From: an uncultured Lactobacillus sp.
GTDB taxonomy: Bacteria; Bacillota; Bacilli; Lactobacillales; Lactobacillaceae
NCBI GenBank assembly: GCA_946482425.1
Contig: CAMLRO010000001.1
Location: 1-59,240 of the forward strand
DNA: 59,240 nucleotides
Reading direction: 5' to 3'
Shown here: positions 1-11,673 of the stretch, in pieces
How positions within the stretch are numbered: the first letter of the stretch is position 1
Layout of the letters: the number at the start of each line of letters is the position of its first letter
Notes under the pieces: generated by a model
Told to the model about the DNA's origin: nothing
The model's input: only the letters and a program-made list of their open reading frames with translations
Database searches by the model: none
Program-made: the position numbers and the translations under genes

Positions 1-1
1 T

Positions 2-151
2 TTTGTTGTGGCTGTTGCTAACAATCAGTTGTGGAGCATGGGACCGGTTATAACACATAATAGACCGCAAAATGCTCTTGGCTGGCTAATTGTAGCTGCT
101 ATTGCGATAACGGCGGTCAGTGTAATTTTACGATTGACCAGAAATAAATAA
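2..151 (+). CDS. C-terminal tail of a membrane protein (5' end outside window)
   Basis: Codons are open from the window edge to a TAA at 149-151. The last 24 residues are a hydrophobic helix (starting LGWLIVAAIAITAV) followed by a short basic tail RLTRNK, so the protein ends with a membrane segment whose C-terminus is probably cytoplasmic by the positive-inside rule. Nothing in these 49 residues identifies a family; it could be the end of a permease or of an anchored surface protein. No terminator is obvious between it and the next ORF. Confidence 0.5.
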   Translation, partial: FVVAVANNQLWSMGPVITHNRPQNALGWLIVAAIAITAVSVILRLTRNK

Positions 152-166
152 GACATAAATAAACTT

Positions 167-457
167 GTGCGACTAAGATTGGGCAAACTGAGTAGGCGAT
201 CTGCAAAGACAATTGACATTTTCTCCTGCACCAATAACTTTTTGGGGGCAATAACTGTAAAAAGTAACATCTACTTTGATGAAGAAGCAAATGAAAATGA
301 CTATTTTTGGCAAAGCACTGCTAAATTGGCTATTGCTAATCCAGTAATTATTTTTACAAAAGTTGAGCACGCAAAAGAACCTAAAGAAGTAGAATACCCG
401 GTACACTTAAAGTTTACTGGGTATTTTGCATGTAAGTTATTACTAAAGTATAATTAA
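167..457 (+). CDS. Hypothetical 96-aa protein, possibly a degraded fragment
   Basis: This reading frame begins with GTG at 167 without a convincing ribosome site and ends at a TAA at 455-457. The product is soluble, with a mixed acidic and basic composition and a central stretch (FLGAITVKSNIYFDEE) that looks like a beta-sheet protein core. I do not recognise the family. The weak start and short length make a remnant of a longer gene as likely as a real small gene. It lies between a membrane protein tail and the well-formed dehydrogenase gene at 564, and belongs to neither by obvious function. Confidence 0.3.
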   Translation: MRLRLGKLSRRSAKTIDIFSCTNNFLGAITVKSNIYFDEEANENDYFWQSTAKLAIANPVIIFTKVEHAKEPKEVEYPVHLKFTGYFACKLLLKYN

Positions 458-563
458 CTTTTATATTAATAATGAGTTAAGGCGTTAAAATACTGAAAAC
501 TAAAATGCGTTCACCTGAAAACAAATAGAAGACTCACGCTGTTAAGAAACGGAGGGTTAGAAA

Positions 564-1520
564 ATGAGTAAGATAAAAATTTTGGTAACGGGTGTTGTCC
601 CAGAAGCTGGTTTAGCTGAGTTAAGAAAGAATTTTACCGTAGACTGTAAGCCAGAAAAAGCTGGCAGAGATTGGGCTTTAGCTCATTTACCAGAATATGA
701 TGGGCTCGTACTTATGGGGTTGCAAGGCGATCGGGAACTGATTGATGCGGGCATCAATTTAAAAATTATTACTGCTATTGGTGTTGGCTTTGACCACATA
801 GATATTGAATATGCTAAACAGAAAAAGATCGTGGTGACTAATTGTCCCCAAAGCGTTCTGATTCCTACTGCCGAAATGACTTTTGCCCTAATTCTAGCAA
901 CTGTTCGGCGTTTGCATTTTTATGATAAAACCATTCGTGAAGGGAAATGGGTTAGTGTTTCCAAACCAGAAAATATGGGTACGGGACTTCAAGGAAAAAC
1001 GCTTGGCATCTATGGTATGGGACGCATTGGCTCTCAGGTAGCAAAATACGCGCAAGTCTTTGGCATGAAAGTCATTTACCATAATAGGCACCAGTTAAGT
1101 TCTGAAAAAGAAGCAAAAATGAAAGTTAATTATGTCGATTTTGCTACTCTAGTCAAAACAGCAGATGTAATAACCTTACATGCTCCTGCAACACCTGCTA
1201 CAACTGGCGTTTTCAATAAACAAGTTTTCCAGCAAATGAAAAAGACAGCATATATCATCAATGCTGCTCGGGGCAAATTGATTAAACAAACTGATTTGAT
1301 TGCCGCATTGCAAAACGGAGATATTGCCGGGGCAGGCTTAGACGTTTATGAAACTGAACCGGAAGTACCATCAGCTTTGCGTGCTTTAGACAATGTAGTT
1401 TTGTCACCGCACGCTGGTGCAGGAACCCAAGAAGCGCGCACGTCTGTTACTGCTGAGGCTGCTCAGAACCTCATTTCCTATTTCCGAGATCACAGATTGA
1501 TAAATCAGGTAAATAAATAA
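564..1520 (+). CDS. D-isomer-specific 2-hydroxyacid dehydrogenase
   Basis: NAD-dependent oxidoreductase that interconverts a 2-hydroxyacid and a 2-oxoacid in the cytoplasm. At 318 aa it has the normal family length. The Rossmann nucleotide-binding motif GMGRIGSQVA lies near residue 152. The three catalytic positions are visible: Arg in NAARGKL, Glu in DVYETEP and His in SPHAGAGT. The whole resembles the glyoxylate/hydroxypyruvate reductase and phosphoglycerate-dehydrogenase-like subgroup more than D-lactate dehydrogenase, but the substrate cannot be read from sequence. The ATG at 564 follows an excellent GGAGGG ribosome site. The gene is monocistronic, with a terminator directly after it. Confidence 0.9.
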   Translation: MSKIKILVTGVVPEAGLAELRKNFTVDCKPEKAGRDWALAHLPEYDGLVLMGLQGDRELIDAGINLKIITAIGVGFDHIDIEYAKQKKIVVTNCPQSVLIPTAEMTFALILATVRRLHFYDKTIREGKWVSVSKPENMGTGLQGKTLGIYGMGRIGSQVAKYAQVFGMKVIYHNRHQLSSEKEAKMKVNYVDFATLVKTADVITLHAPATPATTGVFNKQVFQQMKKTAYIINAARGKLIKQTDLIAALQNGDIAGAGLDVYETEPEVPSALRALDNVVLSPHAGAGTQEARTSVTAEAAQNLISYFRDHRLINQVNK

Positions 1521-1543
1521 TTACTATAATTATTAATAATTAA

Positions 1544-1575
1544 AAACCAAGTTTTTGCTTGGCTTTTTTCTTTTA
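1544..1575 (+). terminator. Rho-independent terminator of the 2-hydroxyacid dehydrogenase gene
   Basis: Arms CCAAG and CTTGG, with flanking A and T runs that extend the stem, enclose a short T-rich loop. A run of Ts follows. Confidence 0.75.
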
Positions 1576-1587
1576 CTGTAATAAAAT

Positions 1588-1617
1588 ATGAAGTTAACTA
1601 CATGAAGCTAACTTCAT
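1588..1617. promoter_or_regulatory. Inverted repeat upstream of HTH gene, probable autoregulatory operator
   Basis: ATGAAGTTA (1588-1596) and its exact complement TAACTTCAT (1609-1617) flank a 12-base spacer that itself contains a near-direct repeat of the first arm (ATGAAGCTAAC from 1602). The site ends about 20 bases before the regulator, so binding by that small HTH protein is the simplest reading (inference). Confidence 0.5.
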
Positions 1618-1637
1618 ATTGTTAAGAAGGTGAGATT

Positions 1638-1853
1638 ATCAAAAATTTAGTTAAGGAAAATAGGAAAAAGCTGCACTTAACGCAGCGTGAACTCGCTCTT
1701 AAAGTGGGTGTCACTGAACGAACGATTATCTCAGTAGAAAAGGGGAAATATAAGCCCTCACTTATCTTGGCGTATAAACTAGCGCAAGTTTTTAGAACTG
1801 ATATTGAAACCTTGTTTTGTTTAGAGGAGTACTTAAAAGATGAAGAAGAATAA
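1638..1853 (+). CDS. Small HTH (Xre/YozG-type) regulator with a non-canonical start codon
   Basis: The frame encodes about 71 residues with a classic helix-turn-helix: LTQRELALKVGVTERTIISVE, then KGKYKPSLILAYKLAQVF and an acidic tail. This matches the short Xre-type regulators paired with small membrane proteins in Firmicutes. No ATG, GTG or TTG exists at the expected N-terminus. The family start aligns with ATC at 1638 (or ATT at 1635), and an AAGG ribosome site lies seven bases before the ATC. Either initiation uses ATC/ATT or the start codon has been mutated. The stop overlaps the following gene by 14 bases, typical of this operon pair. An inverted repeat lies just upstream. Confidence 0.7.
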   Translation: MKNLVKENRKKLHLTQRELALKVGVTERTIISVEKGKYKPSLILAYKLAQVFRTDIETLFCLEEYLKDEEE

Positions 1854-2299
1854 GAAAAGGAAGATCAAATATTATTGCGCAGCGTGTTTTTTTTGTATTA
1901 TTAGCACTTCTTGAGTTGGTACTGATCAGTTTAGCAGTTCTGCAGCACCAAAGGCAAAACAGTATACCGAAAAATATTATTTATGCAGTTTTTGATATTA
2001 GTGTTGCTGTTTATCTTTTTTATAAGGCTAAAACTGAGGATGCAGAGATCGATGATGAAGATGAGCGTGATGAGTTTATTATAGTGAAAACTGATCACCA
2101 AATGTATAAAATAGCTAGCTGGTTAATTTATATTTTGAGCCTGGTTTTTCTAATTGGGGCGGCGTTCATGTATGAAAATCAAGGCTTTACGGATTTGGTA
2201 CTTGTTTTGACTACTGTATGCTGTACCTTAATTATATTGTGGAACATACTATTTTTAATTGAGATAATTATAGGTATTACTAATGAATTTAGAAATTAA
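1840..2299 (+). pseudogene. Small membrane protein partner of the HTH regulator, frameshifted
   Basis: An ATG at 1840 starts MKKNKKRK and then runs into a stop near 1914. From about 1856 the next frame is open without a start and continues through QRVFFVLLALLELVLISLAV to a TAA at 2297-2299. Joined, they give a protein of about 150 aa with a basic N-terminus, three to four hydrophobic segments and an acidic loop (TEDAEIDDEDERDE). The break lies in an A-rich stretch at 1850-1870, so it is one indel, real or a sequencing artefact. The overlap with the upstream HTH gene supports translational coupling. The function of such partners is not known; they commonly accompany YozG-type regulators. Confidence 0.65.
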
Positions 2300-2308
2300 A
2301 AACAGCAA

Positions 2309-2340
2309 AAAAGGCATTGTATTTTGGTACAATATTTTTT
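2309..2340 (+). terminator. Rho-independent terminator
   Basis: ATTGTA and TACAAT arms close a TTTTGG loop and are followed by ATTTTTT. It separates the small membrane protein from the ABC exporter. Confidence 0.7.
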
Positions 2341-2465
2341 CCACTTGCTTTCCTGATAGTGACCTCTTAGTCAAATAGTATTGTAATCACGGCTCTTCTC
2401 AAGTTTAATTAATTTATCATCTTTATGAATGAAAAAATTATTAACAAAACTGAGGGAGAAAAATA

Positions 2466-4037
2466 ATGATTTACCATAACTATTCACATTTAAAATTCTT
2501 TTGGCTCAATGTTTTCGGTTTGATATACAGTACTTTAAATATCTTTGCTGCTTATATGCTTAGTAATTTGATCAATATGGCAACTAAGAGACAATTTTCA
2601 GCTTTACCTTCTTTAGTAACGCAGATCATAGTAGCGCTGACTATAATCTTAATTTCAGGCTTACTATTTAATTACTTAAAAACCGATGCAGTTAAGCAGA
2701 TTAACACTAAGCTCAGAACTAAAGTGTTAAAAGGGATGCTGCAAAATAAAGAAGAAGATAGTGCTAATTTAGGTTTTTTAACTAACGACTTTAAGTTATT
2801 AGAAACTAATCGTTATGAAGCTGAAATTGAAATTCTGATCTATGCTTATACCGTTATTTTGGCGCTGGGTTATGCTTTATATTTAAACTGGTTTGTTACC
2901 TTGATTTATTTCGTGGGCTCAGCGATCCCTACAATTGTGTCTAACTTTTTTCAAAAACCAATTCAAAAGGCTTCAGGTGATTGGACTAAGGCCAACGACA
3001 AGTATGTCAGCCAAACCAAAAACATTTTAGCTGGCACCAGTACTTTTAATTTATACGGCGAGCAAGACAATGCTGTTAAGCAAAATAAGAGTGCCGTTGA
3101 ACGATTGGAAGAAAAACTGGCCAAAATGAATGTGCTGAATAATAATACTAATACCTACCTTAATATTATCGCGATTGCCAGTGCCTTTTTACTACCATTT
3201 GCTTTTGGAACATTACTGGTAGTCAATGGTCAAATTACACTAGGAGCATTATTTGCCATCACCCAGCTTTCTAACTCTTTTGTTAATCCTATCCTGCAAA
3301 TTTTAAATGAACGAAACAATTTATCTACCACTAAGGGTATCGTTAACAAGATCAAGCAGTTTATTGCTAAAGGTGAGCAAAAACCGCAAAGCAGTGTTGC
3401 CACTGACGACTTTAAGCAATTAGAAATAAAAGATCTAACTTTAAAGCGTCAGGGTAAAGAATTAGCTAGTCAAATTAATTTTGCAGTTGCAAAAGGACAA
3501 AAAGTTGCGGTCATTGGACCGTCCGGCTCTGGTAAATCCACCATGCTCCAATATTTAATGTATGGCGATTATGGTCAGGCACAAGAAGAGTTGCTTAATC
3601 AAAAAGCCGTTAAACCTGGTACTTTTACTAATTTGTTTGCATATTCAAGCCAAAGCGCGGTTATCTTTGCCGACTCATTATGGTTTAACCTTACGTTAGG
3701 TGCGGACATCCCGCGAGAAAAAGTTACGGACGTGTGTGAACATTTAGAACTGGGACAGCTGGTTAAAGAAAAAGGTTTTGACTACCAATTAGGTGATAAT
3801 GCGGATCAATTATCCGGTGGGCAATTAGCCCGAATTGAACTGGCAAGGGCTATCTTAGCCAAACGACCAATTTTATTACTAGACGAAGTCAATGCCTCAT
3901 TAGATAAGGCAACTTCTCAAGCAATTCATGATTACTTGTTTGCTTCAGACTTCACTTTCATTGAGGTTATTCATCACTATGAACCGGCAGAATTAAAGCG
4001 GTATGATACTGTAATCGACTTTAATGATTATGTTTAA
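2466..4037 (+). CDS. ABC exporter, fused permease and ATPase (523 aa)
   Basis: A half-transporter with an N-terminal membrane domain of about six helices (residues 1-290) and a C-terminal ATPase. Walker A GPSGSGKST lies near residue 351, the signature LSGGQLARIEL near 448 and Walker B ILLLDEVNASLD just after. The signature helix and D-loop are intact, so the ATPase should work. It would act as a homodimer exporting a small molecule or peptide; the cargo is unknown. There is no peptidase domain, so it is not a bacteriocin-processing exporter. It has a paralog at 25816 with the same length and the same membrane phrase (QLSNxFxNPI). ATG at 2466 follows a GAGGGAG ribosome site. Confidence 0.9.
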   Translation: MIYHNYSHLKFFWLNVFGLIYSTLNIFAAYMLSNLINMATKRQFSALPSLVTQIIVALTIILISGLLFNYLKTDAVKQINTKLRTKVLKGMLQNKEEDSANLGFLTNDFKLLETNRYEAEIEILIYAYTVILALGYALYLNWFVTLIYFVGSAIPTIVSNFFQKPIQKASGDWTKANDKYVSQTKNILAGTSTFNLYGEQDNAVKQNKSAVERLEEKLAKMNVLNNNTNTYLNIIAIASAFLLPFAFGTLLVVNGQITLGALFAITQLSNSFVNPILQILNERNNLSTTKGIVNKIKQFIAKGEQKPQSSVATDDFKQLEIKDLTLKRQGKELASQINFAVAKGQKVAVIGPSGSGKSTMLQYLMYGDYGQAQEELLNQKAVKPGTFTNLFAYSSQSAVIFADSLWFNLTLGADIPREKVTDVCEHLELGQLVKEKGFDYQLGDNADQLSGGQLARIELARAILAKRPILLLDEVNASLDKATSQAIHDYLFASDFTFIEVIHHYEPAELKRYDTVIDFNDYV

Positions 4038-4050
4038 GATATGACATCAT

Positions 4051-4096
4051 AAAAAAACTTATTTTCTTACGATAGAAAATAAGTTTTTGTTTTTTT
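4051..4096. terminator. Bidirectional terminator between ABC exporter and beta-galactosidase gene
   Basis: AAACTTATTTTC pairs with GAAAATAAGTTT around a short loop, with A-rich and T-rich flanks on both sides. It can serve the two converging genes. Confidence 0.8.
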
Positions 4097-4127
4097 ATGT
4101 AAAACCAAAATTATTAAGTTCAAATAT

Positions 4128-7226
<3,099 letters not shown>

Positions 7227-7236
7227 TCATTAAAAT

Positions 7237-8787
7237 TTAGTTATTTGAATTTTTAGCTTCTGGCCAAACTTTATCGTAATCAACACCAATAATGTCTTTA
7301 GTGGTGCGCTTTACTTCATCAGTAGCATCAGCTTTAGAACCGCCGGCACGAAGTCTGGCAATTTCGTTGATTATTATGGTATGGCTCTTCTTGTTTAGCT
7401 TGTAACCAAATGAGATGAGTAATGCTAAGAAAATCAATATACCAGAGCCAAACAAAATGACATTTAAAATTGCATTTTGAGTAGCAATTGGCTGAGTTGC
7501 TGCATTTTTGGCAAAGCCGTTGTTATCAAGATACATACCAACAAATATACCGGATAGTCCTGAAGTTAAACCACGGACAAAACTAACGACTGCTTGGAAA
7601 GTACCGGCCTTGTTTTCGCCAGTGAGCAGTTCGCCTAGGTCTGGCATAAATGGGTACATGTTCCAAGGGAGGAACCAGTCAATGGCTCTGGAAATTATGA
7701 AGAGCATCATAATGATAAATAATAATACGAATGTGTTCTTGGGTTGCAGTTTTCCTAGAGCATAAAGAATGATAAATGTAGCCAAGTCAATTGTTAAAGT
7801 TACGCCATAAATTTTTCTAGGACCGAATTTAACAACAGCCCAGCCACCAATTAAAGTACCAATAAAACCGAAACCGGCAAATGACATGATGTAACCGGCA
7901 GTTGAGGCGCTGCCGTGCAGACAGAAAATAACATAATATGTCCAGACCATGCTCATAACATCAAAGCCGGTGAATGACAGCAGGTAAATCAAAATTTGCT
8001 GAGTATATGATTTAACCCGGAATACGCGAAGATAATCCAATAGTTGTCTTCCCAATATCTTCCAGAAAGAACCGTGAACTTTTTGATGCTTTTTTTGTTT
8101 GTTTTCTTCAGCCTCTTTGTCAGCCACATTTTCGACTTGGTCAACAGGCATTTCCCAAGTATTAAATGCTGTCAGCCAGAGGCCGAGCAAGTAGACTACA
8201 CCAAAGAAGACAGCGTTAAGAGTCAACGCCATAGCGCTGTGTTGCCCAAACACCTTAAAGAGTTGTGCGGGAATGAAGTTGGCAAAGAAGTTTGAAAATG
8301 CGGCAAAGACCAACCTGGTAGTAGAAAGTAACGTACGTTCATTAAAGTCGGTAGTCATTTCGTTTGGCAGAGTTGAATAAGGTACAGTAATCATTTGTTG
8401 GATCAGCAAAAATGCTAGATAAACAAAGAAGTAGTACCAGTAGTTCAAACCGCCGAACCACAGGCAAATGTAGGAAAGAATTAATGGTGAACCAAAGATT
8501 AAAAAGAAATGGCGTCTGCCAAATATTTTTCCTAGTTTAGTGTGATAAAAGTTGTCGGTAATACCACCAGCAACCAAACCAAAAACTGCAGTTACCCAAC
8601 TACCAATAGCAATAATTGAAGCACCTTGTGTAGCAGATAAATTGCAGAATGATGTGAAGAAGTAGAGCATCCATGCTGACTGAACGGCTTGCGCCCCACC
8701 ACTACTGAAATCAGTTAAACCATAACAGATAGCAGTCCAAAGAGTGACTTTCCGCTTAGTATAAATTCGTTTTGAAAATTTATTCAT
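7237..8787 (-). CDS. Glycoside-pentoside-hexuronide (GPH) cation symporter
   Basis: A 516-aa membrane protein with about twelve helices and the GPH hallmark in the N-terminal half (YGLTDFSSG, then loop GGITDNFYHTKLGKIFGRRH). Family members bring in glycosides with H+ or Na+. It lacks the C-terminal PTS IIA domain of LacS, so it is not regulated that way. The C-terminal cytoplasmic tail (ARLRAGGSKADATDEV) has the same form as in the second GPH protein at 14427. It precedes lacZ in a two-gene minus-strand unit and probably imports a galactoside or galactose-containing oligosaccharide. ATG at 8787 with an AGGGG ribosome site. Confidence 0.9.
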   Translation of the reverse strand: MNKFSKRIYTKRKVTLWTAICYGLTDFSSGGAQAVQSAWMLYFFTSFCNLSATQGASIIAIGSWVTAVFGLVAGGITDNFYHTKLGKIFGRRHFFLIFGSPLILSYICLWFGGLNYWYYFFVYLAFLLIQQMITVPYSTLPNEMTTDFNERTLLSTTRLVFAAFSNFFANFIPAQLFKVFGQHSAMALTLNAVFFGVVYLLGLWLTAFNTWEMPVDQVENVADKEAEENKQKKHQKVHGSFWKILGRQLLDYLRVFRVKSYTQQILIYLLSFTGFDVMSMVWTYYVIFCLHGSASTAGYIMSFAGFGFIGTLIGGWAVVKFGPRKIYGVTLTIDLATFIILYALGKLQPKNTFVLLFIIMMLFIISRAIDWFLPWNMYPFMPDLGELLTGENKAGTFQAVVSFVRGLTSGLSGIFVGMYLDNNGFAKNAATQPIATQNAILNVILFGSGILIFLALLISFGYKLNKKSHTIIINEIARLRAGGSKADATDEVKRTTKDIIGVDYDKVWPEAKNSNN

Positions 8788-9083
8788 TTTACATTCTTAC
8801 CCCTAAATCTATTATAAATCGAATCTATTAAACTATTAGGAAGCGGTTCCACTGAAAATTGTAAACATATTTTGTTCAAAAAACCAGAAGTTTTTAAAAA
8901 GTTTTTTGTAAAATAAGCTGGCTGTGGATAGCAATTTAGTATACTTAAACTGGTTTTATATATTTTATTTAAAACATTTTTGCGAAAATGGTCTAGACCT
9001 AAACATAACAAAAAAGCCTAATAATTTAGCCATAAAATAACTATTTTTTAAAAGCGGTCTAGTTTTACTATCTGTGAATAAAG

Positions 9084-9112
9084 TTGTTTTGCCAAAATTA
9101 CTATGCTAAATT
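9084..9112 (+). promoter_or_regulatory. Probable promoter of the 827-aa gene
   Basis: TTGTTT (9084-9089), 17 bases, TAAATT (9107-9112). Confidence 0.4.
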
Positions 9113-9119
9113 AAAAACA

Positions 9120-9133
9120 TGGAAGCGGTCACA
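9120..9133 (+). promoter_or_regulatory. cre-like site downstream of the promoter
   Basis: TGGAAGCGGTCACA matches the cre consensus TGWAANCGNTNWCA at all fixed positions except one (G at the first W). It would sit just after the start of transcription, a position at which CcpA represses. Confidence 0.45.
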
Positions 9134-9163
9134 AAAAATAAAAAGGTTAGGAGAAATATTTAA

Positions 9164-11647
9164 ATGGATTCTAAGAAATTTACGGTTTCACAAAATGAAT
9201 CTTTAACTAATTTTCTACTTTCACCAATTACCTATGAGCGCCAAACTACAGTTCCACCACGAAAATTTCGCAGTGGGCTTAGGCCTAGCCCTTATGAGTA
9301 TGAAATGAAAGGCATTGATAATGAGTATCCGGGAAGAGCTTATTTTTTAACTCATAAAGTAATTGACCACCAAGATTTAGCTAAGAATATCAAATATACT
9401 AAAGTGTATTCCGGCTTTGAGGATGACTTTATTACTTTATCTACTGAAGTTCCGGTACCGACAATCTTAAGATGTTGGGCTAAAACTTATATTGATATGG
9501 ATGAAGATGCTAAAGTTCCATTCCAAATGTCAACACCTGGCGGCATGAAAATATGGGTTAATGATAAGTTGGAAGTAACTTATAAAAATTATACGCGGAA
9601 TACAACTAAGGCTAAGAACTGCGAATTGTCTTTAGCACAGGGTACTAATGAAATAGTTGTTTATTTTGATGATTTAGCTGAAAGAGACGCTGATTTTATC
9701 TTTTCTCTGGTCAATTTAGGCACTAAAAAGCTCCATGGTCATATTCCGGTTAAAGATGCTGCTGCTCTTGAACATGCACAACATTTACTGGCATCTATTC
9801 ATTTCTTGAAGGATTATTACGCTCAAGGCGACATAAAGTTTTTTGTAGATTCACCAGTAGATACTGCTCTAAGAATTAGGTTTAATCCACCTGCTGAAGA
9901 TCCGTATAGTGATATGCAAAGCGGCAATATTACTGAATTCAAGCAGGATGAGCGCAAAGTAACAATTACGCCAGGTGCACATGAATATGTAATGGGCAAC
10001 ACGTATGATTTTCAATTTGCTTCCTTAACCAATGTTGAATTTGGAGTTAAGTTGCCCGATGGTTCGTGGGTTACCAGAATTATTACGTTAACAGTTTATA
10101 ATACTAAAAACTATGAAAATGTGATTACTGGTAAAACGCTGGCAGAACGTAAAAGACAAGCTTTAGAATATTATGCTAGGCAAAATCTTGATGATATTAA
10201 TGTTGCTATGGCAAAGATGTATCTGAATAAGCCACTTACTTATGAAAAAGGGCATAAACTGCCTTTTGAATTAGAAAGTGCACTTAATTTAGTCAATAAT
10301 CATGGGGATTGTTCCGACTTTATTTTGGCGCCTTTGTTAAGCTTTATGATTAAGTATCCGGACAAGATGTCCCCAGAAATTAAGCAGACGCTTAAGGAAA
10401 CAGCACTAAAGTTCAGATACTGGATAGATGAGCCGGGCAATGACGTCATGTGGTATTTCAGTGAAAATCACGCATTCTTATTCCATATTGCACGTTATTT
10501 TGCTGGTTATCTGTATCCGAGTGAACAATTCACAGTCAGTGGTCATAAAGGTAAAGAACAATATGAACTGGGTAAAAAGCAAATTGAAGACTGGTTTGAT
10601 GAGTTTTTCAAGTATGGTCTGGCTGAATGGAATTCGTTAACTTACATGCCAATTGATTTGATTGGACTGTTCAGTTTATACAATGCGGCACCGGATGAAA
10701 GTATCAGAAATCTAGCGCAAAAAGGACTGGATTTTTGTTTTCAAATCATTGCGATCAACTCATTTGGTAAAAATTATGCCTCAACTTATGGTCGCGTTTA
10801 TGAACACAATTTAAAAAACATCTCTCTCAGTGAAATTGCCAGTTTAGCTAAAGTCGCGTTTAATATCGGCTGTTTTAATGATGCCTTAAGAGATGCTGCC
10901 CCGTTTTCACTCTCGGATTACGTACCACAAAGTAACCTCAAAAAGTACTTTATTCCGACTAAACCATATAAATTTGAGTATCTTCAAGGGATTAATCAGG
11001 CTCATTCATATATCTATAAAACTCCCGCATACGCAATGGCTAGCGTGATTAACTACCAAGTTGGTCAGCACGGAGTGCAGCAGCACAATATGAATATTGC
11101 TTTGAAAGACATGATTACAAACGTCTGGATTACAAACCCTGGTGAGCGTAAGTACAGCGGTGATCATAAACCAAGTTACTGGGCAGGTAATAATAGAGAA
11201 CCTCAAATCAATCAGTATAAAAATTACATGTTTATGACTTATAATTTAACTAGGGATGACTTACCTTTTATTCATATCTATTATCCATTTTGGGAGTTTG
11301 ATGAAGAATTAGCTGGTGAAAATTGGTTAGCCTTTCGTAAAGGCAATGCTGCTTGCTTTATTCACTTTTCAAATCCGATCGTAAAAACTAAGTTTGGTCC
11401 CGAAACGGATCGTGAATTTATTAGTAACGGCACGAACCACTTTGTTTTTATTACTTGTTTTACAGTAAACGGTAAGCTACCCTCCAGCGCTGATTTACTT
11501 CAACGTTTTAAGGTAGACGATGTAAAAAGAGCAGTAGTAGCTGACGGGCGACACTTCAAAGTAAGACCAGAAAAATTAACTGTTGATAATGAAGAAGTGC
11601 CGACTAATACTGCCAGCTATTTAAAAATTGGTGGTTTAACAAATTAA
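9164..11647 (+). CDS. Uncharacterised 827-aa protein, possible polysaccharide-active enzyme
   Basis: I do not recognise a named family. Residues 1-200 look like a beta-sandwich: a short PGGMKIWVNDKLEVTY segment followed by SLAQGTNEIVVYFDDL is a form common in the N-terminal domains of glycan-active enzymes. Residues 330-600 are helical, with the Cys/Asp-rich phrase NNHGDCSDF and several WYFSENHAF-type aromatic stretches, consistent with an alpha/alpha toroid. Residues 640-800 are again beta-rich and hold GVQQHNMN, a Tyr/Trp/Asn cluster PSYWAGNNREPQ, and NPGER. Helical barrel followed by beta-sheet is the architecture of several polysaccharide lyases. No signal peptide. It is the first gene of the rightward rhamnogalacturonan transcription unit, with an AGGAG ribosome site. 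Lyase or unsaturated-uronyl hydrolase activity is inference only. Confidence 0.7.
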   Translation: MDSKKFTVSQNESLTNFLLSPITYERQTTVPPRKFRSGLRPSPYEYEMKGIDNEYPGRAYFLTHKVIDHQDLAKNIKYTKVYSGFEDDFITLSTEVPVPTILRCWAKTYIDMDEDAKVPFQMSTPGGMKIWVNDKLEVTYKNYTRNTTKAKNCELSLAQGTNEIVVYFDDLAERDADFIFSLVNLGTKKLHGHIPVKDAAALEHAQHLLASIHFLKDYYAQGDIKFFVDSPVDTALRIRFNPPAEDPYSDMQSGNITEFKQDERKVTITPGAHEYVMGNTYDFQFASLTNVEFGVKLPDGSWVTRIITLTVYNTKNYENVITGKTLAERKRQALEYYARQNLDDINVAMAKMYLNKPLTYEKGHKLPFELESALNLVNNHGDCSDFILAPLLSFMIKYPDKMSPEIKQTLKETALKFRYWIDEPGNDVMWYFSENHAFLFHIARYFAGYLYPSEQFTVSGHKGKEQYELGKKQIEDWFDEFFKYGLAEWNSLTYMPIDLIGLFSLYNAAPDESIRNLAQKGLDFCFQIIAINSFGKNYASTYGRVYEHNLKNISLSEIASLAKVAFNIGCFNDALRDAAPFSLSDYVPQSNLKKYFIPTKPYKFEYLQGINQAHSYIYKTPAYAMASVINYQVGQHGVQQHNMNIALKDMITNVWITNPGERKYSGDHKPSYWAGNNREPQINQYKNYMFMTYNLTRDDLPFIHIYYPFWEFDEELAGENWLAFRKGNAACFIHFSNPIVKTKFGPETDREFISNGTNHFVFITCFTVNGKLPSSADLLQRFKVDDVKRAVVADGRHFKVRPEKLTVDNEEVPTNTASYLKIGGLTN

Positions 11648-11673
11648 AATTTTAGTAAGTAGCGGCGATAAAT

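Larger units (their letters stand above)
8788..9163. promoter_or_regulatory. Divergent control region with repeated AAGCGGT motifs
   Basis: The 376-base gap between the leftward transporter gene and the rightward 827-aa gene holds no convincing ORF. It contains three AAGCGGT cores: 8841-8847 (in GGAAGCGGTTCC, a partial palindrome), 9052-9058 and 9123-9129, plus a perfect palindrome GGTCTAGACC at 8990-8999. A minus-strand TATAAT lies at 8811-8816, placing the 8841 motif at its -35 region. The cores look like LacI/CcpA-family half-sites. No regulator is encoded in the locus, so the factor must lie elsewhere. Confidence 0.5.

Noticed and set aside
8784..9011. 75-aa minus-strand frame upstream of the GPH gene
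   Set aside because: Overlaps the promoter and operator motifs, has no ribosome site, and its sequence is not protein-like.
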